Below are positions 7,986 through 15,686 of a stretch of 18,965 bases of DNA, piece after piece. The DNA is from JBOFDP01 sp051647125. Lineage in GTDB: Bacteria; Bacteroidota; Bacteroidia; Chitinophagales; Chitinophagaceae. The position numbers were made by a program, and so were the translations under genes. Under the pieces are notes generated by a model. It was given only the letters and a program-made list of their open reading frames with translations. It was not told the DNA's origin and searched no databases. Where the stretch lies: assembly GCA_051647125.1 (NCBI GenBank), contig JBOFDP010000036.1, positions 1 to 18,965 on the forward strand, written 5' to 3'. Position 1 is the first letter of the stretch. Each line of letters starts with the position of its first letter.

Positions 7986-8019
7986 GTTAATCAATAAAAA
8001 ATATTGATTAACCTTTTTC
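7986..8019. terminator. intrinsic terminator between thx and the convergent DUF1207-like gene
   Basis: GTTAATCAATA (7986-7996) and TATTGATTAAC (8002-8012) form a perfect 11-bp stem with a 5-base A loop, followed on the plus strand by CTTTTTCT. It lies 30 bases after the thx stop. It also lies immediately after the stop of the minus-strand gene, so it may serve both, although the T tract favours the plus strand. Confidence 0.7.
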
Positions 8020-9194
8020 TATTCAAATAATAATGCTAAGCCTATTTGTTGGAAAGATGGAATAGATCTAAATTGCCCATAAGGGTTCATGCCTACATAG
8101 CATCTCAATCCTATCCCTATTCTATTGTACAAAGCTATTTTAGGATTAGGATTATTAAATCTCATCCCTATAAAAAGATTCCCTGTAAAAGCACGGCGTT
8201 CTACAGCATCTCCTACCATTTGCCATTTTACTTCAGTACCATTAGGATCTTTTTCAAAAAATGGATACTTGTATTGCATACGTCCTCTTATCTCTAAAGA
8301 GACAATACCCTGCAAATGGGTTCTCTTTGAAGTACTAGTTTGATATTGATATTGAAAATAATATTCTATAGGGGAAGTTTTAGGATAAAAAATATAATTT
8401 CCATTAGAAGTTGTTACTATTTCTCCATTAAGGTTCGTATTCCCTTGTTGTATAGAATCTATAGATATTAAGGGATTATCTTTCATAAGAATATTATACC
8501 AACCATCTTTCCAATAATGAAGTACCATAAGCCCAAAACGATATGAATTATTTCTCTTAAACGAATTATCAGGGTCGTTAATAGTAAATACTATTTCAGA
8601 ATAATTATAAGAGACATTCACCCTAGTAATAGGGATGCCTGAGCTTATCCTTTCTACCGCAAGTTCATCTCCTATATGCGTACATTCATGTTTCAAAGCT
8701 GCAAATTTTATACTATAGTTTTTAAATATTTTCTTGTTAGGGAAACGTTGTATAAAATTAATTTCAGGAGCTCCAAACCTATACATAGTATTAATAACAG
8801 GAGCTGTAGTACGTTCAAACATATCAAGCCAAACCTCTACCAAATAAGGAACAGTAAAAGAGAGACTAAATCTATCATCTATAATATTTCCAGCCCAAAG
8901 AGGGGCATCAATACCCAAATTTGCCACCACAAAAGGCTTATATTTTTTTCCAGTTTTTGACCAATCATACTCTCTAAAATTCGAAGCTACTACTAATTCT
9001 CCTTTTGAAATTGTAGAATTTATATCTGCCAAAAAAGGTTTAGACCATCCTCCGACAGAAGAAATACCTTTAACAAAGGGGGTGCGTCCAGGTTGTAGAG
9101 AATCTAAAATAGTAGGCATTGCATACGCCCCCCCCCCATAAAAAAAATTTGAACTCAAAAATAGGATGACAATAATCTTTTTAGTTTTTATCAT
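8019..9194 (-). CDS. secreted/outer-membrane DUF1207-like protein with poly-G tract
   Basis: From the ATG at 9194 this is a 391-aa protein beginning MIKTKKIIVILFLSS. Residues 1-25 form a signal peptide with likely cleavage after AYA (23-25). The rest has alternating aromatic and hydrophobic stretches and ends in GLALLFE, consistent with an outer-membrane beta-barrel. The segment KHECTHIGDE (His169 to Glu177) corresponds to the conserved H-x-S/C-x-H-x-GDE of DUF1207 proteins, so it should not be read as a zinc-protease site. Function is unknown. A run of ten G (C at 9128-9137) encodes Gly20-22 and the first base of Ala23. It lies next to a run of eight T, so slippage could switch the frame. 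The frame is open to a TTG at 9212, but that codon is inside the -7 box, so I chose the ATG. Confidence 0.75.
   Translation of the reverse strand: MIKTKKIIVILFLSSNFFYGGGAYAMPTILDSLQPGRTPFVKGISSVGGWSKPFLADINSTISKGELVVASNFREYDWSKTGKKYKPFVVANLGIDAPLWAGNIIDDRFSLSFTVPYLVEVWLDMFERTTAPVINTMYRFGAPEINFIQRFPNKKIFKNYSIKFAALKHECTHIGDELAVERISSGIPITRVNVSYNYSEIVFTINDPDNSFKRNNSYRFGLMVLHYWKDGWYNILMKDNPLISIDSIQQGNTNLNGEIVTTSNGNYIFYPKTSPIEYYFQYQYQTSTSKRTHLQGIVSLEIRGRMQYKYPFFEKDPNGTEVKWQMVGDAVERRAFTGNLFIGMRFNNPNPKIALYNRIGIGLRCYVGMNPYGQFRSIPSFQQIGLALLFE
9128..9147 (-). repeat. homopolymer pair in signal-peptide codons (G10 and T8)
   Basis: On the coding (minus) strand, eight T (9147-9140) are followed by AT-rich bases and then ten G (9137-9128). 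A G10 run is striking in so AT-rich a sequence. Losing one G shifts the frame to a TAG stop eight codons after the tract begins, which would abolish the protein. Confidence 0.9.
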
Positions 9195-9209
9195 ACTGAA
9201 TTTTTTGCA

Positions 9210-9217
9210 CAAAGATA
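9210..9217 (-). promoter_or_regulatory. Bacteroidota-type -7 box for the DUF1207-like gene
   Basis: The minus strand reads TATCTTTG, an exact TAnnTTTG match, 15 bases upstream of the ATG at 9194. The TTG that would lengthen the ORF (9212-9210) is part of this box. Confidence 0.55.
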
Positions 9218-9338
9218 GGAAATATTATTTTAAATGCCTAATTTACCAATATTAGAAAAAGGTATATTACTTTTAGCAACACCACATTGTAAAAGTAAAT
9301 GATATAAAAAATAAATTTTTCTTTTACAGTGAATTATA

Positions 9339-9346
9339 TATCTTTG
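9339..9346 (+). promoter_or_regulatory. Bacteroidota-type -7 box for leuA-leuC
   Basis: TATCTTTG is an exact TAnnTTTG match, 59 bases upstream of the leuA ATG. This leaves a leader of about 50 bases, in which I see no leader peptide, T-box or hairpin that would indicate leucine-responsive control. Confidence 0.5.
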
Positions 9347-9405
9347 TGTAAGGTCATTAACTAAGTATAAATATTATACTAAAAATCCTAAATTCTATAC
9401 AGAAT

Positions 9406-10911
9406 ATGAACAAAAAATTACAAATTTTTGATACTACTCTTAGAGATGGAGAGCAGGTACCTGGTTGCCAGCTAAATACCATAGAAAAAATACAAATAGC
9501 CAAAGCCTTAGAAAGCTTAGGAGTAGATATTATTGAAGCAGGATTTCCTATATCTAGCCCAGGAGATTTTAATTCAGTATTAGAAATATCAAAAGCCGTT
9601 ACAGAAACTACCATATGCGCCCTTACACGAGCTGTAGAAAAAGACATTGAGATAGCGGCAGATTCTTTGAAATATGCCAAACACAAACGTATACATACAG
9701 GTATAGGCACTTCTGATATTCATATAAAATATAAATTTAGTTCTACCCCAGAAGCTATTCTTGAGAGAGCTATAAAAGCTGTAAAATATGCTCGGAATTT
9801 AGTAGATGAAGTCGAGTTTTATGCTGAAGATGCAGGAAGAACAGACAATGAATATTTAACAAAAATAGTAGAAGCTGTCATTGAAGCAGGAGCTACTGTA
9901 ATCAATATTCCTGATACAACAGGCTATTGTTTGCCCAATCAGTATGGAGCCAAAATAAAATACCTTATGGAACATGTACGTAACATAGACAAAGCCATAC
10001 TTTCCACCCATTGCCACAATGACTTAGGATTAGCTACTGCAAATACCATTGAGGGCATACTTAGCGGTGCTCGCCAAGTAGAGGTAACTATTAATGGAAT
10101 AGGAGAACGTGCAGGAAATACCTCCCTGGAAGAAATCGTAATGATTATGAAAACATACCCTCTTCTACAGATTGAAACTAATATTAATACAAAAAAAATA
10201 TATCCTACAAGTAGATTAGTAGCCAGCCTAATGAATATGCCTATACAAGCCAACAAAGCTATAGTAGGAAAAAATGCTTTTGCCCACTCTTCGGGTATTC
10301 ACCAAGATGGAGTATTGAAAAATATCCAGAACTATGAAATTATGGATCCTCGTGAAATTGGACTTGACAACAATGCTATTGTACTTACTGCTCGTAGTGG
10401 CCGTGCTGCTTTAAAACACCGTCTTTCTACTCTTGGGGTAGAACTTAGCCAAGAAGCATTAAACAAAGTTTACCAAGATTTTCTAATATTAGCGGATAAA
10501 AAGAAAGATATTAATGATGATAATATTTTAATACTTGCTAATGCAGAACGTACTCATCAATATAAAATAAAATTAAATTTCTTACAAATAATAAGTGGTG
10601 TAGGTATATCCCCTACTGCAAATATAGTTTTGGCTATAGGAGAAGAACAATTTAAAGCTACAGGAAGTGGTAACGGACCTGTAGATGCCGCTATTAATGC
10701 AGTAAAAAAAATTATTAATCGACAAATGACTATTAAAGAGTTTACTATTCAATCCATGAATAAAGGAAGCGATGATATAGGAAAAGTACATATGCAAGTA
10801 GAATATAATAATGTGCTATATTATGGATTTAGTGCCAATACAGATATTGTAGTAGCTAGCATAGAGGCATATATAGACTGTATCAATAAATTTAAAACAA
10901 TCCATATTTAA
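9406..10911 (+). CDS. leuA: 2-isopropylmalate synthase
   Basis: This is a 501-aa enzyme of the first committed step of leucine synthesis: acetyl-CoA plus 2-oxoisovalerate gives 2-isopropylmalate. The HMGL-like TIM barrel starts with FDTTLRDGEQVPG (catalytic Arg13 and metal-binding Asp14 region) and contains STHCHNDLGLATANT, with His202 and His204 as metal ligands. SSGIHQDGVLK and the C-terminal regulatory domain follow, with ISGVGISPTANIVL and TGSGNGPVDAAINAVKK, which binds leucine for feedback inhibition. Length, the full C-terminal domain and the leuC neighbour favour LeuA over homocitrate synthase or citramalate synthase. Its TAA overlaps the leuC ATG by one base (TAATG), indicating translational coupling. 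Confidence 0.95.
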   Translation: MNKKLQIFDTTLRDGEQVPGCQLNTIEKIQIAKALESLGVDIIEAGFPISSPGDFNSVLEISKAVTETTICALTRAVEKDIEIAADSLKYAKHKRIHTGIGTSDIHIKYKFSSTPEAILERAIKAVKYARNLVDEVEFYAEDAGRTDNEYLTKIVEAVIEAGATVINIPDTTGYCLPNQYGAKIKYLMEHVRNIDKAILSTHCHNDLGLATANTIEGILSGARQVEVTINGIGERAGNTSLEEIVMIMKTYPLLQIETNINTKKIYPTSRLVASLMNMPIQANKAIVGKNAFAHSSGIHQDGVLKNIQNYEIMDPREIGLDNNAIVLTARSGRAALKHRLSTLGVELSQEALNKVYQDFLILADKKKDINDDNILILANAERTHQYKIKLNFLQIISGVGISPTANIVLAIGEEQFKATGSGNGPVDAAINAVKKIINRQMTIKEFTIQSMNKGSDDIGKVHMQVEYNNVLYYGFSANTDIVVASIEAYIDCINKFKTIHI

Positions 10912-12308
10912 TGAATACTATATTTGATAAAATTTGGGATGCTCATGTAGTAACTCAAGTAGATAATGGAGGACCTTCACAACTATACATCGACAGAATG
11001 TATATTCATGAAGTTACTAGCCCTCAAGCTTTTACAGGATTGAAAACAAGGGGATTACCCTGTTTTCGTCCTGAAAATTTATATTGTGTAAGTGATCATA
11101 ATATTCCCACCCATGACCAAGATAAAGTGATAGAAGATCCTATCTCCCGCGCTCAAGTAGATGCCTTAAATAAAAATGTAGAAGACTTTCGTCTTACTTA
11201 TTTTGGGATGCTACACCCTAATAATGGAATTGTACATGTAGTAGGTCCTGAACAAGGACTTTCCTTGCCAGGGATGACAATTGTTTGTGGAGATTCTCAT
11301 ACATCTACTCATGGAGCTCTCGGCACTATTGCTTTTGGAATAGGTACTAGTGAAGTAGAAATGGTTCTGGCTTCTCAATGCGTACTGCAAAGTAAACCTA
11401 AAACTATGCGGATTTGTATAAACGGACAATTAGAAAACGGAGTTACAGCAAAAGATATTGCCCTATATATTATTTCTAAAATTAGTATGAGCGGAGCGAC
11501 AGGATATTTTCTAGAATATTCGGGAGAAGCTATTGGTCATCTATCTATGGAAGGACGACTTACTCTTTGCAATCTTTCTATAGAAATGGGTGCTAGAGGA
11601 GGCTTGATAGCCCCTGATGATACTACCTTTGAATACCTTAAAAATAAACCCTATTGCCCCAAAGGACCTGCCTGGGAGAAAGCACTCACTTATTGGAAAA
11701 CTTTAAAAAGTGATGAAGATGCAATATTCGATAAAGAAATTTGTTTCTCCACCCAAGATATACAGCCAATGGTTACTTATGGTACCAATCCTGGTATGGG
11801 TATAGGAATTACAGAATCTATTCCTTCACTTAACACCATTCCTATTAACGAACAAGAGGATTTTAAAAAAGCTCTTTCATACATGGGATTTCTGCCTGGA
11901 GAATTTTTGCTAGGGAAAAAAATAGACTATGTCTTTTTAGGTTCTTGTACCAATGCAAGAATAGAAGATTTTAGGCTTTTTACTCATATCGTAAAAGGTA
12001 AACAAAAAGCTCCTCATATCACGGCATGGCTTGTACCGGGGTCGTGGCAAGTAATTCGACAAATTAAAGAAGAGGGTTTAGACAAAATTTTAGAATCCTC
12101 AGGATTTCAGCTACGCCAACCCGGTTGTTCTGCTTGTTTAGCAATGAATGACGACAAAATACCCGTAGGAAAATATGTTGTTTCTACCTCAAACAGAAAT
12201 TTTGAAGGTAGGCAAGGACCAGGAGCACGTACTATCCTTGCAAGTCCATTAGTCGCCGCCAGTGTTGCTATTACAGGAATAATCTCTGATCCTCGTACAT
12301 GGCTATAA
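10911..12308 (+). CDS. leuC: 3-isopropylmalate dehydratase large subunit
   Basis: This 465-aa aconitase-family protein isomerises 2-isopropylmalate to 3-isopropylmalate together with the small subunit LeuD. Family motifs are complete: VVCGDSHTSTHGALGTIAFG, and [4Fe-4S] cysteines at GSCTNARIED (Cys346) and PGCSACLAMN (Cys406, Cys409). STSNRNFEGRQGPGARTILASP follows near the C-terminus. The length is normal for bacterial LeuC. The small subunit gene leuD, normally directly downstream, is not here: the next gene, 36 bases away, is prfB on the opposite strand. LeuC alone is not expected to be active, so leuD must be elsewhere for the pathway to run. Confidence 0.96.
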   Translation: MNTIFDKIWDAHVVTQVDNGGPSQLYIDRMYIHEVTSPQAFTGLKTRGLPCFRPENLYCVSDHNIPTHDQDKVIEDPISRAQVDALNKNVEDFRLTYFGMLHPNNGIVHVVGPEQGLSLPGMTIVCGDSHTSTHGALGTIAFGIGTSEVEMVLASQCVLQSKPKTMRICINGQLENGVTAKDIALYIISKISMSGATGYFLEYSGEAIGHLSMEGRLTLCNLSIEMGARGGLIAPDDTTFEYLKNKPYCPKGPAWEKALTYWKTLKSDEDAIFDKEICFSTQDIQPMVTYGTNPGMGIGITESIPSLNTIPINEQEDFKKALSYMGFLPGEFLLGKKIDYVFLGSCTNARIEDFRLFTHIVKGKQKAPHITAWLVPGSWQVIRQIKEEGLDKILESSGFQLRQPGCSACLAMNDDKIPVGKYVVSTSNRNFEGRQGPGARTILASPLVAASVAITGIISDPRTWL

Positions 12309-12344
12309 TGCCTATCCCTTAATGAATGTTTACACAATCTATCT

Positions 12345-13428
12345 TTACCTTCCCCGCCATAAAAGGAATGCTTTAATAAAATCATCTAACTTGCCATCCA
12401 TAATAGGTTGTACATTCCCTGTTTCAAAACCAGTACGATGGTCTTTAATCATTTTATAAGGATGAAAAACATAACTCCGAATTTGGCTTCCCCACTCTAT
12501 TTTTTTCTTATTGGCATGAATAGCATTCTTTTGCATTTCCTGCTTGCAAATTTCTTCTTCATAAAGCTTTGATTTCAACATGGTTAAGGCTTTTTCTCTA
12601 TTCTCTCCTTGAGTACGAGATTGCTGACATTCTACAATATGACCTGAAGGTAAATGTGTTACTCTAACAGCAGTTTCTACCTTATTAACATTTTGGCCTC
12701 CTTTCCCGCCACTTCTGTAAAAACTCCATTCCAAATCTGAAGGATTAATATTAATTTCAATAGTATTATCTATCACAGGATACACAAATACAGATGCAAA
12801 TGATGTATGTCTACGCGCATTAGCATCAATGGGAGAAATACGTACTAATCGATGAACTCCTGATTCCGATTTCAATAATCCATACACAAAACTTCCTTCT
12901 ATTTCAATAGCTACTGATTTTATTCCCGCACCATCACCTTGTTGAGTATCCAACTCACATACTTTCCAATCTTGATTATCAGCATACATCAAATACATAC
13001 GCAAAAGCATTTCTGCCCAATCCTGGCTTTCAGTACCTCCAGCACCTGCATGTATTTCTAAAATAGCTGACAAGCTATCTTCAGGATTATTTAGGACACT
13101 TTTATATTCAACTTCTTCTATAATTCTTTGAACATTTGTATATGCTACTTTCAGTTCTTCTTCTAAAATATTACCTTCCTTATAAAACTCTAACAATACT
13201 TCAAAATCATCTATTGCTTCTTTCACACGATTATATAAAGTAATTCTATAGTCAAATGTTTTTATTTTTTTTAGAATTTCTTGAGCTCTATGGCTATCTT
13301 TCCAAAAATCAACATATACAGTATATTGCTTATGCTCAACTAATTGTTGCACTTGACTTTCGTAGTCAAAGAAACCTCCCCAAAACCATTAATTGGTTTT
13401 TGAACTTCTGCAATTGTTCTACTGTCAT
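12345..13428 (-). CDS. prfB: peptide chain release factor 2 with programmed +1 frameshift
   Basis: RF2 terminates translation at UGA and UAA. The gene starts at the ATG 13428-13426 (MTVEQLQKFKNQLMVLGRFL, 20 codons to 13369) and meets TGA at 13368-13366. A +1 shift on CTT skips T13368 and resumes with GAC at 13367, giving DYESQVQQLVEHKQY. The site GGGGAGG-TTT-CTT-TGA-C matches the known autoregulatory frameshift: a Shine-Dalgarno-like GGAGG three bases before CTT, and a stop followed by C. The total product is 360 aa (E. coli 365). GGQ is at 243-245 for peptidyl-tRNA hydrolysis. The stop-recognition tripeptide, usually SPF, reads SPI at 198-200. RIEV-type RF1 motifs are absent. A simple ORF call starting at the GTG at 13352 misses the first 25 residues. 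Confidence 0.95.
13366..13380 (-). promoter_or_regulatory. prfB +1 recoding site
   Basis: On the minus strand, GGGGAGG (from 13381) is followed by TTT, the slippery CTT (13371-13369), TGA (13368-13366) and C. Low RF2 lets the ribosome pause on UGA and slip from CUU to UUU, so the site senses RF2 level. The three-base spacing of the Shine-Dalgarno-like element equals that of E. coli prfB. Confidence 0.92.
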
Positions 13429-13453
13429 ATGTATTGCTATTAAAATTTTTCTA

Positions 13454-13461
13454 CAAAAGTA
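13454..13461 (-). promoter_or_regulatory. Bacteroidota-type -7 box for prfB
   Basis: The minus strand reads TACTTTTG, an exact TAnnTTTG match, 25 bases upstream of the frameshift-frame ATG at 13428. It supports that upstream ATG as the true start. No -33 TTG is visible. Confidence 0.5.
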
Positions 13462-13509
13462 TATTTTTTTACTTAATTTTATGGAAATAAATCATAATCA
13501 TGAAGCGAA

Positions 13510-13797
13510 ATGAATGAATTTAAATCAATGGGAGAAGCCTTGCAAGAAATGTTTCAAAAAAATAAATCCTTACAACATAATCAAGAACAATTTGAACTTC
13601 AAGAAATAGTAAAACACATATTAGGCGAACAATTATTACAATATATTAAAGACATTACAATAAAAGAACAAAATATTATTATTCGTACTGACATGAGTGT
13701 ACTAAAGCACGAAATTAAACTTTTAGAACAATCCTTTATTCAACGTATCAATGAAATAGCGAGAAAGAATATAGTAAAAAAAATCACTGTACTTTAA
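13510..13797 (+). CDS. DUF721 (DciA-like) protein
   Basis: This 95-aa protein has the size and layout of Bacteroidota DUF721 proteins: an N-terminal SMGEALQEMF segment, a central helical part ending HILGEQLLQYIKD, then a strand IIIRTDMS and the family's helix VLKHEIKLLEQSFIQRINE. DUF721 includes DciA, which helps load the replicative helicase in bacteria without DnaC, so a replication role is a family inference. The usual tryptophan of the LxxxW segment is not seen. No signal peptide or membrane segment is visible. lnt follows after 15 bases, and the gene is divergent from prfB. The start is an ATG in AAATGAATGAA; a second ATG one codon on is out of frame. Confidence 0.75.
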   Translation: MNEFKSMGEALQEMFQKNKSLQHNQEQFELQEIVKHILGEQLLQYIKDITIKEQNIIIRTDMSVLKHEIKLLEQSFIQRINEIARKNIVKKITVL

Positions 13798-13812
13798 ACT
13801 TCTTGTCTTTTT

Positions 13813-15660
13813 ATGCCTTTAAAAAAATATTTTTCCCTCTATTTATTATCCATTATAGGAGGAATTATATTAGGCTTACCTTGGGTAAATCCTAAGTTTG
13901 CTCCATTCATATTTTGTGCATGGATAATTCCTTTACTTATTGCCGAAAATACCCTTGCAAGATTTTGGATTTATACTGGTTGTTTATACTTATTATTAGT
14001 TACCTGGAATGGTGTAGCCGCATGGTGGCTATGGAATGCCACAGGCATAGGATCTATACTTACTTTTTTAGCCAATAGCCTATTAATGATTATTCCATTT
14101 ATAGCTTACCGAAAAATACGCATGTATTTTGGTTTTACAAAAAGCTATGTTGCATTTGCCCTACTATTTCTATGTTTCGAATATATGCACTTTAATTGGG
14201 AAATTGCCTATCCATGGCTTACTCTAGGTAATGTATTTGCTACTCATTCCACATGGATTCAATGGTATGAATTTACAGGTGTTGCAGGAGGTAGCTTTTG
14301 GGTATTAATAACTAATTATTTATTTATTTATTGGATACGGAAAGTATATCAAGAAAATCCTTTTTTAGAAATTAGGATTTTAGAAAGAATATTATTTTTA
14401 TTAGGATTTATATACATTTTAAGCCTTTTTAAAATAAGTGGAGGAAAAGAGTTTTTATTGCTAAAAAGTATGAGATCACTTTTAGGTATTGCTACCCTTG
14501 CATTATTTTTTTCGATTGGTATTGTAACTAAGTATTTAGAAAAAGAAAAACTAAAAACAAAAAAAGTAGCACGATATTTTTTCTTAGCTTGGGCAATGAT
14601 ATTAATTTTTCCTATGGCTGTTTTATCTCCAATTACAGCACTATGCTATAAAAATAATCAAAGTAAATATCAACAAATAGATTCACTGTTATCTATCCAT
14701 ATTATACAGCCTAATATTGACCCCTATATAGAGAAATATAACTCTGATTGGCGAGGTCAAGTTAATCTTGCATTTGAGTTAATTGATTCTCTCCATATAG
14801 ATAATTCCACTCAAAAGTTTAACCTCTTTATTTTGCCCGAAACTTTTTTGCCCGAAAGTATTGACAAGAAAAATATTCATCAAAACCCACAAATTATTCC
14901 TTTTATTAATTATTGTAAAGAACATCCTAACTCGCAATTTATAACAGGTGCTTTTATTTATGAATTTCGTAGCAATAAATCTAAAACTGCCCGCAAAGCA
15001 GCAAATGGAACATATTATGAAATGATGAACGTAGCTCTTCAAATTACAAAAAATGGTGTTGAAAATATATATATTAAATCTAAACTTGTACCTGGAGTAG
15101 AATGTATACCCTATTCCAATTGGTTAGGATGTTTGGAATCCTTATCTTTAGATTTAGGAGGTGTTTCCGGTACTCTTGCTACTCAAAATGAAAGAGATAT
15201 ATTTCTTATTAAAGACACTCTTTTACCTATTATCCCCAAAATCGCCCCTATTATTTGTTATGAAAGTGTTTTTTCAGATCATTGTACAGAATATATAAAA
15301 AAAGGAGCTAATTTATTGGCTATCATCACCAATGATGCCTGGTGGGGAAATACACCCGGATATAAATATCTGAATGCTTATGCCGGATTACGAGCGATTG
15401 AAACACGAAGGTATATTTTACGTAGTGCCAATTCTGGAATTTCCTGTATATACAACGATATGGGCAATTTAATACAAACGTCTTCTACTGATATTTTACC
15501 GTGGAATACTAAAGGAATTATTTCAAGTCACCAAATTAAACTTTGTAATAAAAAAACTTTTTATGCTACTTATGGGGATTATATTTATAAAATTGCGTTA
15601 TGGGTAACCATCCTTTGGCTATTGTATCTATTAATTACTAAAATTAGACGGCATAACTAA
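13813..15660 (+). CDS. lnt: apolipoprotein N-acyltransferase
   Basis: Lnt transfers the third acyl chain from phospholipid to the N-terminal cysteine of lipoproteins in the inner membrane. The N-terminal half is a multi-pass membrane domain (MPLKKYFSLYLLSIIGGII onward, about seven to eight helices to residue 280). It is followed by a periplasmic nitrilase domain (IHIIQPNIDPYIEKYN) and a last membrane helix ending near LLYLLITK. The catalytic triad is present: Glu343 in LPETFLPES, Lys422 in YIKSKLVPGVE, Cys482 in PIICYESVF. The nitrilase segment ITNDAWWGNTPG is also typical. At 615 aa it is longer than E. coli Lnt (512), mainly through extra hydrophobic sequence around residues 180-260. It is the middle gene of a tight three-gene run. 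Confidence 0.93.
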   Translation: MPLKKYFSLYLLSIIGGIILGLPWVNPKFAPFIFCAWIIPLLIAENTLARFWIYTGCLYLLLVTWNGVAAWWLWNATGIGSILTFLANSLLMIIPFIAYRKIRMYFGFTKSYVAFALLFLCFEYMHFNWEIAYPWLTLGNVFATHSTWIQWYEFTGVAGGSFWVLITNYLFIYWIRKVYQENPFLEIRILERILFLLGFIYILSLFKISGGKEFLLLKSMRSLLGIATLALFFSIGIVTKYLEKEKLKTKKVARYFFLAWAMILIFPMAVLSPITALCYKNNQSKYQQIDSLLSIHIIQPNIDPYIEKYNSDWRGQVNLAFELIDSLHIDNSTQKFNLFILPETFLPESIDKKNIHQNPQIIPFINYCKEHPNSQFITGAFIYEFRSNKSKTARKAANGTYYEMMNVALQITKNGVENIYIKSKLVPGVECIPYSNWLGCLESLSLDLGGVSGTLATQNERDIFLIKDTLLPIIPKIAPIICYESVFSDHCTEYIKKGANLLAIITNDAWWGNTPGYKYLNAYAGLRAIETRRYILRSANSGISCIYNDMGNLIQTSSTDILPWNTKGIISSHQIKLCNKKTFYATYGDYIYKIALWVTILWLLYLLITKIRRHN

Positions 15661-15686
15661 CCTTATATAGTGTAAAATACAATATA

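Noticed and set aside
8676..8690. HExxH zinc-metalloprotease site in the DUF1207-like protein
   Set aside because: No downstream third ligand in a protease context; the GDE that follows fits the DUF1207 pattern and the protein looks like a beta-barrel.
9195..9212. N-terminal extension of the DUF1207-like protein starting at TTG 9212
   Set aside because: The TTG is inside the TATCTTTG -7 box, and the ATG at 9194 gives a clean signal peptide.
9406..10911. Homocitrate or citramalate synthase instead of LeuA
   Set aside because: Full-length C-terminal LeuA regulatory domain and the overlapping leuC gene favour 2-isopropylmalate synthase.
13350..13352. GTG at 13352 as the start of prfB
   Set aside because: The upstream 20-codon leader, CTT-TGA-C slippery site and matching RF2 N-terminus show that translation begins at 13428.
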